A stretch of 64,000 bases of DNA from Spizellomyces punctatus DAOM BR117 (taxonomy: Eukaryota; Chytridiomycota; Chytridiomycetes; Spizellomycetales; Spizellomycetaceae). The notes beneath the pieces are model-generated. The model saw nothing but the letters and a program-made list of their open reading frames with translations. It ran no database searches and had not been told where the DNA came from. A program made the translations under genes and the position numbers. Below, piece after piece: positions 1 to 11,200 of the stretch (within the stretch, counting starts at the first letter, position 1; each line of letters opens with the position of its first letter). The stretch is from NCBI RefSeq assembly GCF_000182565.1, contig NW_015971544.1, positions 641,803-705,802 on the forward strand. The letters are read 5' to 3'.

Positions 1-150
1 TACGCTGAAATCTAATGCGCCAATTGCCATTCTCCGAACCGGTTTTTTCGGTCGCGGTAACCCAATCGGTGGAGTTGGTCACGCGATTCGTGCTTCCCGC
101 GTCCGATTTGGGCTTACTCGCGATCTCTCGAAGACGTCCTCGTCGTTACA
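1..150 (+). mobile_element. 3' end of a Copia LTR (left copy)
   Basis: Bases 2-150 match, in inverted orientation, the stretch 13760-13909 almost base for base. The right copy leads straight into a Copia Gag frame, so this sequence is read as the 3' part of an LTR. It ends exactly at TTACA (146-150), the same terminus as the right-hand LTR. What follows is the viral capsid gene, so the LTR has landed in that gene. Its beginning lies outside the window, so it could be a solo LTR or the 3' LTR of a full element. The open frame across it (15-248) is probably not a gene. Confidence 0.8.
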
Positions 151-1278
151 ATGACCAATGTTTTATCTTTTTGTCTCCTAGAGTCCATCCTTTCAAATCA
201 GACATAGTGGGCGCAAACTTCACATCATTGAAATCCTTGTTATGTTGACTCAATGCATACATCTCAGGGTCAATAGTAGAGACAGATCCTGTTTTCTCAG
301 AGCCATGTCCAATAGCCTTCCCTTGTGGGAACCGTTCCGTTCCTACTTGGATAGACACTGTTCTAATACCTGCATCGTCTGAATAATTCAGTTTGTCTAC
401 ATCTGTTAGAACATTGTCAGTTGTCACCAACATCAATGATGAAACAGAGGACTGTTCGCCTGTTACAAGCGAGAGTTGTTGTACTCGACTATCTTGTCCT
501 GCAAATTCTTGACTCCATACTATTTGCATGGGGATAGTCAGGGGTGTAGGATCCTCAGCCTGCATCAAAGCAAGCACTTTATCATAGTAAGCCTTGACCA
601 GTTCAGCAAACTGACATATTAATTCATTTTGTTCTACTTTGAAGGACATAATCCCTGTGGATTTTGGGAATATTTTGGAAAGGTCTGTCTCGGCGGTCAT
701 CTCCAGGCTTACTCCTCCTTTCACAAGACAGAGAGGAAAAGCCACTTCATTTTGAAAGAATGATAGCGATGACCCGGTAATGTGTATGCGTTGTTTTGAG
801 CGACCACTGCTGAACAGTCATTAGCCGCATCACTCGAATAATACTCGCATTGGCCTAGATGTTGTTTGGTTTCCCATGATGTTAAGGCGTTTTCATGCGC
901 AGTGAACAAATTATAGTCATTGAGATCTTCAATGATCCTTCCATTGATCAGGAGAGATTGACGTTTCCATACAGCATCAGTTCCAGATTGACAGAGCCTG
1001 TAGTTAGCATCAACTGCTACTGCTGGCGAACCATCTGCTTTTAAGCCGACTACACGATATTTGTGCAGCATTTCATTAACGAGCCAGAAGCGCTTGTCGT
1101 CTGCTATTTTAAAAACTAGTTTCCCACCTGGTCGGCAATCTCCACTTCCGTTTGTTGGCTCGAAGCGAACCTGACTAGATGGCTGGAAGTTTAGAATGAC
1201 TCCATTTTTTGCAGATCTTTTATAAGTAAATGCCGATGGGACACGTCTGACCTCTGTTACTTCAATATCGGATGACAT
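151..1278 (-). pseudogene. Double-jelly-roll major capsid protein of a Polinton-like virus, frameshifted and truncated
   Basis: The gene starts with ATG at 1278 and reads to about 750, then continues in a second frame from about 755 to 151. The switch falls in a TTT run near 755-760 and looks like loss of one base. About 375 residues remain. The N-terminal half has the strand-rich pattern of virophage/PLV capsid proteins (VILNFQPSS, RPGGKLVFKI, LLINGRIIEDLNDYN). After the switch comes FPLCLVKGGVSLEM, resembling the family's I-GG-LEL strand before IFP. The C-terminal part of the second jelly roll is missing because the reading runs into the LTR ending at base 150. The rest may lie left of the window. 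It is transcribed in the same direction as the packaging ATPase behind it. The fold assignment is by pattern recognition, not alignment. Confidence 0.75.
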
Positions 1279-1336
1279 GGTTTACTTTACACATCTAGAA
1301 AAAAAAAAGTCGTTATGAAAAACCAACTCTAAATGG

Positions 1337-1984
1337 TCATTTTGAACTTTGTAGATTTATGTGCACAAAATGAAATGGTTTCTTTGTATTATCCATAACG
1401 AACTTTTCAAATACATCTTCAGGTAAAGCGAGAGATAAGCCTGCTTCGACCATTTTCTTGAGTTCGCTTTTCAAAGGTCTAAAAATGATCCAGTTTGTTG
1501 CGTTGCTACGTACAGCGGGACTATTGTGATAAAAATATTGACTCGACAGGATGCAGGTTATCCCAGTGTGTCTCCCCCGTGTAGCCAACTCATCGAGTGA
1601 CTTCTTATGTCCTTTCTGCATATTGTAGTCATCTATGATAAGAAGTAAATCTCGTTTTCTTCCGCTTCGAACAAATTCATAAAGTTGCTCTTCGTGTATA
1701 AAATTGAGTATTTCATTGGAAATCTTGTCAAATATATGAACCTTTTTGCTCGTTCTTAAGGGGTTCCAATTGGTGTCATGCGGATTTGGTGTGAATATTA
1801 TGATATTCGAATACTGCTTCTTCAAGAACAATTTGCATATCACTGCAATGTTTAGCATCTTCCCACAAAATCGAGCGCCATTGTATACAATAAAACCATA
1901 CTTTCTAGGAAGCCGTGGATCTGTATTATCCTTTATGTGTCCAGAGACTTGACTAGATAAAGGGGCAATTGTGATTGGCTTCAT
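1337..1984 (-). CDS. A32/FtsK-HerA-type genome packaging ATPase
   Basis: The predicted protein has about 215 residues from ATG 1984; an in-frame ATG at 2023 would add 13 residues and nearly reach the penton gene. The P-loop region reads GFIVYNGARFCGKML. The Walker B strand is DLLLIIDDYN, followed by LDELATRGRHTGITCILSSQ and the sensor-like segment SPAVRSNATNWIIF. This order is typical of poxvirus A32-like ATPases that pump DNA into DJR-capsid virions. Oddly, the P-loop has GK but no following Ser/Thr, so ATP binding may be altered or lost. It lies between the capsid gene on the same strand and the divergent penton gene, the usual morphogenesis cluster of Polintons, virophages and PLVs. Confidence 0.85.
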   Translation of the reverse strand: MKPITIAPLSSQVSGHIKDNTDPRLPRKYGFIVYNGARFCGKMLNIAVICKLFLKKQYSNIIIFTPNPHDTNWNPLRTSKKVHIFDKISNEILNFIHEEQLYEFVRSGRKRDLLLIIDDYNMQKGHKKSLDELATRGRHTGITCILSSQYFYHNSPAVRSNATNWIIFRPLKSELKKMVEAGLSLALPEDVFEKFVMDNTKKPFHFVHINLQSSK

Positions 1985-2031
1985 TGCACTTGTTTTTATT
2001 TGCTCTCTGTATCTATAATACATTAGAAGAA
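1985..2031. promoter_or_regulatory. Short divergent promoter between ATPase and penton genes
   Basis: Only 47 bases separate the two chosen ATG codons. The spacer is AT-rich with a run of T and a stretch TATCTATAATACATT that could serve as a TATA-like element. That it is a promoter follows from its position; no viral promoter motif was proven. Confidence 0.4.
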
Positions 2032-2775
2032 ATGAAAAAGTTGATTCTTGATAGCAACAGGGCGATGAACGGAAACAAGAATGAACCTAAATGGACTCTA
2101 GCCGAACCCATCGCATGTGATAAAATTCGATACAATTCGATCATTTTGCCCCTTTCGTGGGACATAGTAAATGACAAGAACAATATTGTCTCCTTTTATG
2201 ATGCTGGGATGGGTAATGCTGCAAAGACTTTTGCTATTCCTCCTGGGACATATAGCCCTGATGATTTGGTCGATGCACTGACTGCTGGATTTAACTCGAC
2301 TGGGACACAAGCATACACTGTAGAATACAATCATATAAACAATCAAATCACAGTGACCGCAGGTACAACACCATTCAAAGTTCTCTACCCTCAAACCACA
2401 GCAAGCAAACTGCTCGGATTAGTTCAGATGCAGCAATCTGACCCTGGGAGATCAATAACTTTTGCGAATCCAATCGATTTGACAGGTGTTAAGATGGTGC
2501 TCGTCTCATCGTCAAACTTATGTTCTAACGATGTTGTAGTTGCTGGAGCCGATGATCTAAATATTCTAGCATCGATTCCAATAAGCCAGGAAATAGACAC
2601 TGTGCTGTGTGCGCAGAATTATTTCAATACCAACTTCATTGACACGGAGTCAGGCCTTGTTAGTACCATCAACATCCATTTGCTTGATGCTGAAATGCTA
2701 TTGCTGATTGATTTACAGGGCAAAGGGTTCACTTTGGTTCTCGATTGTCATTCCTCCGGCTTTGCAGATGATTAA
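2032..2775 (+). CDS. Penton-like minor capsid protein (single jelly roll)
   Basis: The protein has 247 residues from ATG 2032. It shows the signature of PLV/Polinton penton proteins: early ILDSNRAMN, then IACDKIRYNSIILPLSWDIV, FAIPPGTYSPDDLVDAL, a strand ITVTAGTTPFKVL, then KLLGLVQM. The second half has LTGVKMVLVSSSNL, ILASIPIS and the C-terminal INIHLLDAEMLLLIDLQG. The family forms the pentamers at capsid vertices, where fibres attach, and a fibre gene follows downstream. The frame is intact. The upstream extension to 1975 overlaps the ATPase start and is not needed. Confidence 0.8.
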   Translation: MKKLILDSNRAMNGNKNEPKWTLAEPIACDKIRYNSIILPLSWDIVNDKNNIVSFYDAGMGNAAKTFAIPPGTYSPDDLVDALTAGFNSTGTQAYTVEYNHINNQITVTAGTTPFKVLYPQTTASKLLGLVQMQQSDPGRSITFANPIDLTGVKMVLVSSSNLCSNDVVVAGADDLNILASIPISQEIDTVLCAQNYFNTNFIDTESGLVSTINIHLLDAEMLLLIDLQGKGFTLVLDCHSSGFADD

Positions 2776-2802
2776 TTTTTTTTCATTTGGAACATGTAAA
2801 AG

Positions 2803-3120
2803 ATGTTGCGTCAAAAATTTGCAAACTTTCTCTCAAGTGCAAAGAACTTTGGTCTTTGAGCGTTGAACAGTTACAGCAAAGTAAACAATGGAATTCGACA
2901 ATTTGTAAACCATGCCGGCCAAGCCAGAGATATTTATGGAAAGGTTCATCAATCTCTAGTCCATGACGAATCTGTACCCATCAAAGTAAGAGAGACAATT
3001 TCATGAGGACGAGGTTATATCGATGATCTCCATAAAGGTCTAGGGCGATCCTATGAGATCCAACAGAATTTTGATTCAGTGCTAAGGAAATCGCTTCCTG
3101 TCGAATTAGCGGGGTATTAA
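2803..3120 (+). pseudogene. Small viral gene with two in-frame TGA codons
   Basis: From ATG 2803 a frame of 106 codons runs to TAA 3118-3120. It is broken only by TGA at codon 19 (2857-2859) and at codon 66 (2998-3000). The rest is coherent protein-like sequence, helical and lysine/arginine-containing (NNGIRQFVNHAGQARDIYG, IQQNFDSVLRKSLPVEL). It sits 27 bases after the penton gene on the same strand. The function is unknown; a small virion protein would fit the position. Either TGA is read as sense in the original host, or both are decayed CGA codons. No TAA, TAG or frameshift occurs inside. Confidence 0.6.
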
Positions 3121-3134
3121 TGCTACTTTTAGTG

Positions 3135-3413
3135 TCAAATGATTTCATTCAAGTCATCAATGTAAAGAGGATTTTCAGGAATAATAACATACTCATTCCA
3201 GTTAATACCACTCGCATCAGCGTCTGGAATGATGGTTTCCTTACTGTATATATTCGTCATGCCTGAGCCCGGCATTGGCACTCCGAGTTCATTCGCAGAG
3301 CAAATGAACGAGTCGGAATCATCTTTGATGGTTCCTCCACGCCCAGCATGCCTTTCAGCCAACTTCCTCCTCAAACGCTCTTGTATCCGTTCCTTCCTTT
3401 GTTGAGATGACAT
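3135..3413 (-). CDS. Small viral protein of unknown function carrying a RHAGRG repeat
   Basis: The protein has 92 residues from ATG 3413. A longer open frame begins at 3584 but overlaps the divergent gene at 3464. The N-terminus is strongly charged (QQRKERIQERLRRKLAE). It is followed by RHAGRG, the peptide also found in two other viral proteins here and encoded by a GGCATGC-containing repeat. The C-terminus is acidic (DADASGINWNEYVIIPE). Fifty bases separate it from the divergent gene at 3464, a poly-T/poly-A rich spacer. I do not recognise the family. Confidence 0.6.
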   Translation of the reverse strand: MSSQQRKERIQERLRRKLAERHAGRGGTIKDDSDSFICSANELGVPMPGSGMTNIYSKETIIPDADASGINWNEYVIIPENPLYIDDLNEII

Positions 3414-3463
3414 GCTTCTTTTTTTTAATAATACTAATATAGTAAAATACAGAATAGAATGAT

Positions 3464-4483
3464 ATGTCTGTTGCCAAATTGGTAAAACTTTTACAGAAGG
3501 GCAACACTGATGTAACTGATTACAACTCTGAGCAGGTCGAACATGATGTGTTTTGGAGAGAGAAGAGAAAATGGGTTGATTCAAAGTTACCTACAGGCTA
3601 TTTCAAGCACCCATTGTTAAACAAGTATCGTTCATTTGGTAAGGTAGATACACAATTCGTCAGTGACCCATACTATATCGAAATTGATAATAGACGCTTC
3701 GGTGAACTAAGGGATGCTAATGGCCGGTCTTTGGATCCTGATACCTTTCGGCCAGTTGTTTCAGATGCAGAACTCAAATGGATGGCTTCCGGGCGTTCAG
3801 TTGATTACCGTCCCAAATCTAATCAAGAGACTCGGTATCCGATAATCCATGGTCGCGATGGATACAAAAATGACATAGATTTGAATGCACGCATCAGACA
3901 AATGCGCGAAGGTTATGAGAATTTTATACAAAAGGAGAGGGCTATAGAAAGAGAAAGACGTGAGAACATTGCTAACATACAGCATTTCCGCTCTTCACAT
4001 GGTATTCACAATCCTGGGGAGAGTTTGCTAGAAACAACTGGCTTAGGAATGCGGGGCACAGACATTTCTGCCTCAAGAGACTCATTCAATGTACAACGTG
4101 GACGACCTACTCCTGCGTTGTCTGAGAACATCTTTTATGAGGAAGGAGGCACGCCACCTACACAATGGGTTCTACATAGGCAATCTGATTCAGATCTTGA
4201 AAGGGGTATAATGACACCATTACCTTTATCACCAACCTCAGGCTTACCATCACTAGCACCGATGGATGACTCACCATCTCCGTCTCCATCTAGAACAAGG
4301 CAGCCCATGCCTAAACAACTATTCAAAAGTATTCTAAAGAGGAACCCTCGAGGCGGTTTCATGCATCCTGTTATACTGGGCAAAAATATGCCCGAGAGAT
4401 TGCCTGAATTTAGACAAATGGTCAAAGCATTTAAAGACAATAATAATCGACCATTGTCAACTTGGACGAATATCAAACTATAG
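3464..4483 (+). CDS. Viral protein of unknown function, 339 aa
   Basis: An intact frame of 339 residues. The N-terminal part is mixed and charged (KLVKLLQKG, then REKRKWVDSKLPTGYF). A helical charged stretch lies around residues 140-170 (ENFIQKERAIERERRENIA). A Ser/Pro-rich low-complexity region spans roughly 245-285 (DDSPSPSPSRTRQPMPK). The end is basic. No enzyme motif, signal peptide or membrane segment is visible. Its position among capsid genes suggests a structural or scaffolding role, which is only an inference. Confidence 0.65.
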   Translation: MSVAKLVKLLQKGNTDVTDYNSEQVEHDVFWREKRKWVDSKLPTGYFKHPLLNKYRSFGKVDTQFVSDPYYIEIDNRRFGELRDANGRSLDPDTFRPVVSDAELKWMASGRSVDYRPKSNQETRYPIIHGRDGYKNDIDLNARIRQMREGYENFIQKERAIERERRENIANIQHFRSSHGIHNPGESLLETTGLGMRGTDISASRDSFNVQRGRPTPALSENIFYEEGGTPPTQWVLHRQSDSDLERGIMTPLPLSPTSGLPSLAPMDDSPSPSPSRTRQPMPKQLFKSILKRNPRGGFMHPVILGKNMPERLPEFRQMVKAFKDNNNRPLSTWTNIKL

Positions 4484-4524
4484 TGCTGAAGTATGTTTTT
4501 TTATTTTCTATTTACAAAGCTAAA

Positions 4525-5052
4525 ATGCCTAAAAAAAAGGAATCTATGCCGGCGCAGAGCCAAATGCCGGCAGGCATACCTGACCAGGACATTACAGATG
4601 AAGAACAAAGTTTGAATGATGATGATGAAACTAATGATGATGATCATCAAGACTATGTTCAAGAACTTGTAAACAAATATGCCGGCGCAGAGCCAAATGC
4701 CGGCAGGCATGCCGGGCGCGGAGTGGCCAATCCCAGCAGGGATGCCGATCCAGGCAGGGATGCCGATCCAGGCAGGGATACCGGAGAGGTCAATACCAGC
4801 ACTCCCAAAAAACGTACTGCATCAGAGAAGCAGCAAGCACATTTAGAAAAAAGCCGAGAAAACGCTCTTCAGGTTAGACGAGAACTTGCCGCCAAGAGAA
4901 AAGAAGAGAGAGAACTAGAAAAGAAGAGAAAAGAGGATGAACGGATTCTTGCTAAGGCCGAAGCCCTTAGAGTGGAACAGGAAAAATGTGTCGAGGCTAG
5001 GCTCCGCAACTATATGAAGGACTTACAAAGTCACAAGACTAAAGCAAAGTGA
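4525..5052 (+). CDS. Basic coiled-coil viral protein with palindromic-repeat insertions
   Basis: The protein has 175 residues from ATG 4525; the open frame from 4462 overlaps the upstream gene. The N-terminus is MPKKKESMPAQSQMPAGIP, then an acidic run of Asp/Asn, then AGAEPNAGRHAGRGVANP and two DADPGRD units. Residues about 105-165 are a long charged helix (KKRTASEKQQAHLEKSREN, KRKEERELEKKRKEDER). The low-complexity middle is written in GCCGGC-rich DNA unlike the AT-rich surroundings and matches repeats in neighbouring genes. A DNA-binding or core-protein role is possible but unproven. The next gene begins six bases after the stop. Confidence 0.65.
   Translation: MPKKKESMPAQSQMPAGIPDQDITDEEQSLNDDDETNDDDHQDYVQELVNKYAGAEPNAGRHAGRGVANPSRDADPGRDADPGRDTGEVNTSTPKKRTASEKQQAHLEKSRENALQVRRELAAKRKEERELEKKRKEDERILAKAEALRVEQEKCVEARLRNYMKDLQSHKTKAK
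4675..4785 (+). repeat. GC-rich palindromic repeat inside coding sequence
   Basis: The stretch contains GCCGGC, GGCATGCC and CCGGGCGC motifs and two near-identical copies of a GATGCCGATCCAGGCAGG unit. Related copies lie at 4547-4580, 5187-5285, 12900-12992 and (reverse strand) about 3336-3360. All are in frame with their genes. Confidence 0.75.
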
Positions 5053-5058
5053 ATTAAA

Positions 5059-5319
5059 ATGCCAATACCGAAAAAAAGACGGCAGATTGAAGTTGAGGAA
5101 TCGTCAGATGATTCTTCAGATGATGATGATTATGAGGTTGTTAAAGTCGTCAAGAGAAAGAGAACTCGCCCTGTTCATCCCACTCGCGCAGATGTAGTCC
5201 ATTTTAAAAATGGACATGAGTATGTCAGGCACGCAGAACCATATCCCGGTGCAGAGCCATATGCCAGAAGGCATATCATGCGTACCAAACCACCATCGAT
5301 CTTTGATGAGATTGTATAA
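5059..5319 (+). CDS. Small viral protein with acidic-basic patches and repeat insert
   Basis: The protein has 86 residues. It starts MPIPKKRRQIEVEESSDDSS, which resembles a nuclear localisation signal followed by an acidic serine patch, then KVVKRKRTRP. From residue about 44 it carries ADVVHFKNGHE, nearly identical to ADVVHLKNGHE in the gene at 12636, and then PGAEPYARRH, a variant of the repeat in the preceding gene. The DNA under VHFKNG is a perfect 19-base palindrome. Function unknown. Confidence 0.6.
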   Translation: MPIPKKRRQIEVEESSDDSSDDDDYEVVKVVKRKRTRPVHPTRADVVHFKNGHEYVRHAEPYPGAEPYARRHIMRTKPPSIFDEIV

Positions 5320-8256
5320 ACCAAATGTCGGCATGCAATTCATTTTCTAAGCTATGATGATATAAAGGAATAAGAAGATGCCTTTGCCTAATAGCATTCA
5401 AGGCACATATATGGTTCGAAGAAATTTAGAAGTCCTAGATAATTTCAAGTCCGGAAAAGTTAAAGCCAATTCTATCTATGGAGAGAGCCTACGGAATAAA
5501 GATGGTATAGTCACTATACTCGATTTGGATAGTCAAACACCAAGTCTCTCCATTCAGAAAAATAAAGGTAAATATACCATCTCTCTTGCCGAGACAACTT
5601 ATGTTTTTCCATTAATTAATGATGAACATGATGTCAGGCTTGTAACAGACGATACTCTGCTTATAACAGAAGACGGCTTATCAGTTAAACCTGAGACACT
5701 CCTGCAACCTCTCTATAGGGCTGCCGACTCATGAACAGTAAGCCTAAACATTGATGATGATGAACTAAAAGTGGAGGATGAAAAATTAACAGTCATACCT
5801 TATAACTATGATTTTCCACTCTACAGGGATGCCGAATCACGTATGGTTGGTTTACAAGCAGATGATAGTTTGCTTATAACTGAAAACAGTCTATCGGTTA
5901 ATTTTCCTGATCCTGAGATGCTGAAAAAGCCGTTGTATCATGACCAGAGCAGCCTTGGAATCAAACTTCATAAAAGTCTAAAGGTGAACAATAATGATGA
6001 ATTGGAAACTAACATTCAGTCGGTACTAAAAGCATTTGGCGCTCTGAAATCGAGTTCAGGTGCAGATACGCTGTTAGACATCGGGTCTTCATGGCTCGAC
6101 TTTGGATTTGATAGTTTGACCGAAATGACTGATGTGTTAGGAGAAGTAGACACCACAGCCATTCGCCTAATGGTAGATAGTTCCACATTCAGCCAAGCAG
6201 GTTCGAGATTGTCCCTGAAATCACCCGGATATGAACAAATCATGTATGGGAACCTTACTTATGGCTACTCGGGAAGTTCTTCATTCACCTATACGTCCAC
6301 GCTTCAGGAGTTGCGTGTACCCAATGTAAAGTTAAGCGGAACATTGCCTGCGATTGGAGGTGGCTCATATGCTGTAAGTAAAGACTATCTTTCGCAATTT
6401 TATCAAGGCTCTCAAACTGGAGCGATTGCAGTGGGACCCGAGTTTAGTGGAAGATGTGAAATCGGTGTGCTTGTGGATAATCAAACTATTAGAATTGTTG
6501 GAAATGCACTCACAGGTGGGTACATTTTTCAGGACTTTAATGGAGTGGCGGTTCGTCCTGGCACTACAAACGATATTATGCTGTCTCTCAAATGTGAGGC
6601 TGGCAGTTGTCTCCAAATGGTCAAAGCAGATACCATTAAAGACGTACTGACTTGCAGCAATGGTATCGAGAGAGTACAGAATGACCTTCAACTCGATCTA
6701 AAAGTTGATGCTAACAGCGGTTTGGCTATGGTCAACAGGGGTACCATATGGGATACCTTTACAGCCTCCCAAGGGGTAACCAGGATGGGGAATGACTTCA
6801 GACTGAGTTTAACAGCACAGTCACCCGATCTTACTCTAAACAATGGTGTTCTGAGTTCAAACATCGCTGCGGGAATTGGACTGCAAAAAAATGGTGCGAT
6901 TTTGTCAATGAACCTAAGAGGTATCAATGGCGTGCAAGTTTCGGGAGATTTGATTTCATGTTCTCTTACAGGAAGCGATACAGTTCTTCGAGTGGGAGAT
7001 ACTCTGAAAGGCAATTACATTGGCTCGACCAATTCATATGGAAGTGTGGTCATTCTGGGTAATACCATTCAGTATAACATGATTCTGCCACAATTCGTAA
7101 GTAACAGTCCAAACTTGATTATCACAGGAAGTTACCCTCTCTACAACTTTACTCCAATCGACCCTACACCTTTATCGAAGCAAAAAGACACGGATACCAC
7201 TGAACAGAGTGATACGGCTGAAATCTTGAAAACTGATGTCCCAGGTGGTAACGTAATTGTTTTGTCCGGAGTGACTCCGTTGACCACAATTCCGTTTCCT
7301 GCAATGGTTAACCCTCCTCTTACAGTTCCCATGGCTGTCAATTCAATTCTTCCTATTACAAGTACATTGCCATGGGCTATGATTTTCGGAGGGTCACGCA
7401 AACGTAAGGTTCAATGAGATGCGGAAGGCCAACCTATACTCAATGGCGATGGAAACCCCGTTTATGAACCAATAGACCCTGTTACCTTCATGCCACCACT
7501 TGAACCTGGGAGCAGTGTCGCAATTGCTTCTGATCCAATAGGAGGTTGTACTCGTCTCTTGTTTGATATGCCTTCATGTTATCGAGGCATCAAATACGAA
7601 TACCCCCAAGCCGCAATCAACCTCTCGATGTTAAGGGATTATGATACCGAGGTTATTAAGCCTTGGGTGGGAGGCCAAATAACTAATTTGACTTTGAATA
7701 ATGTGACATTCAGAGGCAATATCTCGGGTAAAGTAATAACAGGCTCACGTCTGCAATCAGCAGCCTCTGTAGCAGGAGGCTCGTCTGTCTTTATTTCGAA
7801 CAGTTTTGACAGAACAAAATCGTCTTGGCTGGGTCTTGATGGCACGGGCTTTTTAGGATATGCTAGTGACACTGCTACTTGGCTGGGCGCACAAGACAAG
7901 CCGATTTACATTTACGGACGGACATCTAGTGCAGTATCTCTGGGTCTAAGAGTGGATACAAATGGTTCATGCCTTGTTGGTAGTGACCTAACTGTCGGAG
8001 CCTCTTCTGTAAATGGTTTATGTTCTCTTACCATAAGCAATTCAAGTACAGGGATGAACGGATGCAGTATTCTTTATCTTATGGCCTCAGGAGGTTCTGG
8101 AGTGATGTTTTTGAACGGAAACAACCGGAGTGTGGACGGAGGCCAAGGTGCGATGACGTTGAGAAACGATATTGGTAACCTTCGGCTTCAAGCACAGACC
8201 GCTAGAGGACTGACAATACAGGCAAACACTGGAATCGTTACGCTGGATGCTACAAA

Positions 8257-11200
8257 TGATGCATCCTCTACAACAACAGGTGCATTACAAATTCCCGGTG
8301 GATTAGGAGTGCAAGGCACAGTGTACATGGGAAAGTATGCTATTATATCTACTACAGCGGCTGCCACCTTTCAAATAAACAATGCATCATTCGGATATAC
8401 AGCAACAGCAGGTCAATGGGTAACAAATTCAGTTGCTGGAGACTACATCATTCGAGCCTCTGCTAGTAATTTGCATATCGGTACAAATAATGCAACGGCT
8501 TCGAATTTGGATATTCTCTCATCTGGGAATGTTATTATCAATATGACAACTGATGCTACTTCCTCAACATCCGGCACGTTCCAGGTGAAAGGCGGTGTAG
8601 GCATTGCTAAATCACTGTACGTTGGAGGGGATGTATACACAAACGGAGTGAAAGTAGCCACGGAATCCTTTGTAACAACAGGATATCAGCCCCTGATTAC
8701 ACCTGCGAGTTCGCTTAACCTGAGCAGTTTAACGGTACAAAATTCAAACACCAATGCTTCAGCAATCACACTAGGAAACACTAGTGCTGCACAGACATGG
8801 AATATCCATGTGGCTGGTTCTGCAAACTCAAATCTGCTAACTGGAACACTCAGTTTCTACTCTTCCCTTCAAGATAAGGGGTATGTTTTCCGAATTGACC
8901 CATCAGGTAATATGGTCATGAGTGGTGGCCTAGGAGTATCAACTGATGCATATATTGGTGGAATGGCTTACATCGGAGGTATTGAAGTCACAACTCAGAA
9001 ATTTGTAATTGATAACACCGCTCCAATAAGTCAATCCTTGTCTTCATTGACAACCACAGTTAATAATAACAATAATACCATTACTACTGCACTCGCATCG
9101 AAGCAACCAATGAACAGTGCTACCAACTCCATCTATAGTATGATGGTACAACCTGATAGTTGGCTATATTCTTCTGCTGGAACTACATTCAAGAATGTTA
9201 CTTCCACTCAAGTGAAAGGCATCCTCGATATAGCAACCAACGCTAACGTGAATACACTCCTTTCTGGTAAACAGAACAACATAACTACATCAACTAATTT
9301 GAGTCTTGCCTCAGTTACGGCTAGTGGTTATGTAACAGTAATTAATGGTGCCAATCCAACATATATGTCCCTGGTCAACACTTCGTCAAATATCACTTGG
9401 GGTCTTCGAGTAGCAGGTTCAACAGCCGATGGCTCTAACCCTGCAGGTGGGTTCGGAATCAACTGTTCATACAACAACATTGGCTATGTGTTCAAGATTT
9501 CTAATACCAGTATTACACAGATAACAAATACCTCACAATCGACTAGTTCGACTACAGGAGCACTTCTAGTAAGTGGGGGTTTAGGTGTTGCAAAGGACTT
9601 ATATGCGGGAGGAAATGTGATTAGTAACACCTCTGTGGATGCTCCAAACTGGGTTCAATCTAGAAACGTTTCATCTGGCGTTAATGCCTATTCAGCCGTT
9701 GGTTGTGCCAATGATAGCGGAAATGGAGCCTTACTCTTTCTCAACTCTTCTACAAGGACTACAGACAGCTCATTGAATAATGCTACTCTTCGTAACGATT
9801 GTGGAGACATGAACATCCAAGGGAAATCTGGTCTAGGATTAGGTCTACGGATTGTATCCATTTCGAATGAAGTTAAGGTGTTGACTGCTACAGACTCCTC
9901 GTCTGCAACAACAGGGGCTTTACAGGTATCTGGGGGTGTTGGAATTGTGAAGACTCTGTGGGTTGGTAATAAGGTAACCAGTGGAAAAGGGACTGGCTAT
10001 GGTTTTGGATGGGGTAGCATCGGTGGAAATGTCAATACTGGTGACATGACATTCTTCTCCCCATCTTCGAATGGCCAAGCCTTCTTCAATGATCAGATTA
10101 ACAATGTCTGCCTGCAGGCATGGAATACTAACCTGAGATTTGGTGTTACAAATAGTTCATCTCAACTAGATATTCTCTCATCTGGGAATGTTGTTATCAA
10201 TACAACCACAGATGCTTCATCCTCAATCACAGGTGCATTCCAAGTAAGGGGAGGTGTTGGAATATCTAAGAATCTCTACTGTGGAGGGAGTCTGTACTCC
10301 AATAATCTGAAAGTTGCAACCGAGAGTTATGTAGGGACAGCCATTGCTTCAAAACAGACATCGAGTCCGCTCCTAGATTCCATTAGTGGAGTCACACTAT
10401 CTGCAAATTCTTTCATTTTAGGGAGTTCTGCAATGACATTCGCGGTGAAAACTCCTGAAGAGGTGAAGACAATATTAGGCATTACAAATGTCGACCTCTC
10501 AGGGAAGCAAAATGCATCACCCTTACTCTCTACTCTCGCTGCTATGAGTCCAATGTCTAACATGTTTCTTATGGGGGATGATGTAACGGGGTTTTCCCTT
10601 GTGAATGATATTTCCATTCGAAGTATTTTAAACATTGTCGACTATGCCCCCAGCATATCAGCACTNNNNNNNNNNNNNNNNNNNNNNNNNNNNNNNNNNN
10701 NNNNNNNNNNNNNNNNNNNNNNNNNNNNNNNNNNNNNNNNNNNNNNNNNNNNNNNNNNNNNNNNNNNNNNNNNNNNNNNNNNNNNNNNNNNNNNNNNNNN
10801 NNNNNNNNNNNNNNNNNNNNNNNNNNNNNNNNNNNNNNNNNNNNNNNNNNNNNNNNNNNNNNNNNNNNNNNNNNNNNNNNNNNNNNNNNNNNNNNNNNNN
10901 NNNNNNNNNNNNNNNNNNNNNNNNNNNNNNNNNNNNNNNNNNNNNNNNNNNNNNNNNNNNNNNNNNNNNNNNNNNNNNNNNNNNNNNNNNNNNNNNNNNN
11001 NNNNNNNNNNNNNNNNNNNNNNNNNNNNNNNNNNNNNNNNNNNNNNNNNNNNNNNNNNNNNNNNNNNNNNNNNNNNNNNNNNNNNNNNNNNNNNNNNNTC
11101 CTTAAAACGTCGACTCTGGTAGCAATAGTTGTGCCATCCAATACTTCCAGAATGCAGCAGGTTCTGCTGTTATGTTTTTGAACGGAAACAATAGGAGTGT

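Noticed and set aside
15-248. Open frame across the left LTR as a gene
   Set aside because: It is the LTR read through into the antisense of the capsid gene.
6016-7401. Antisense frames within the fibre gene
   Set aside because: Shadows of the repetitive fibre sequence.
10569-11141. Minus-strand and alternative frames spanning the N run
   Set aside because: They are open only because N cannot give stops.
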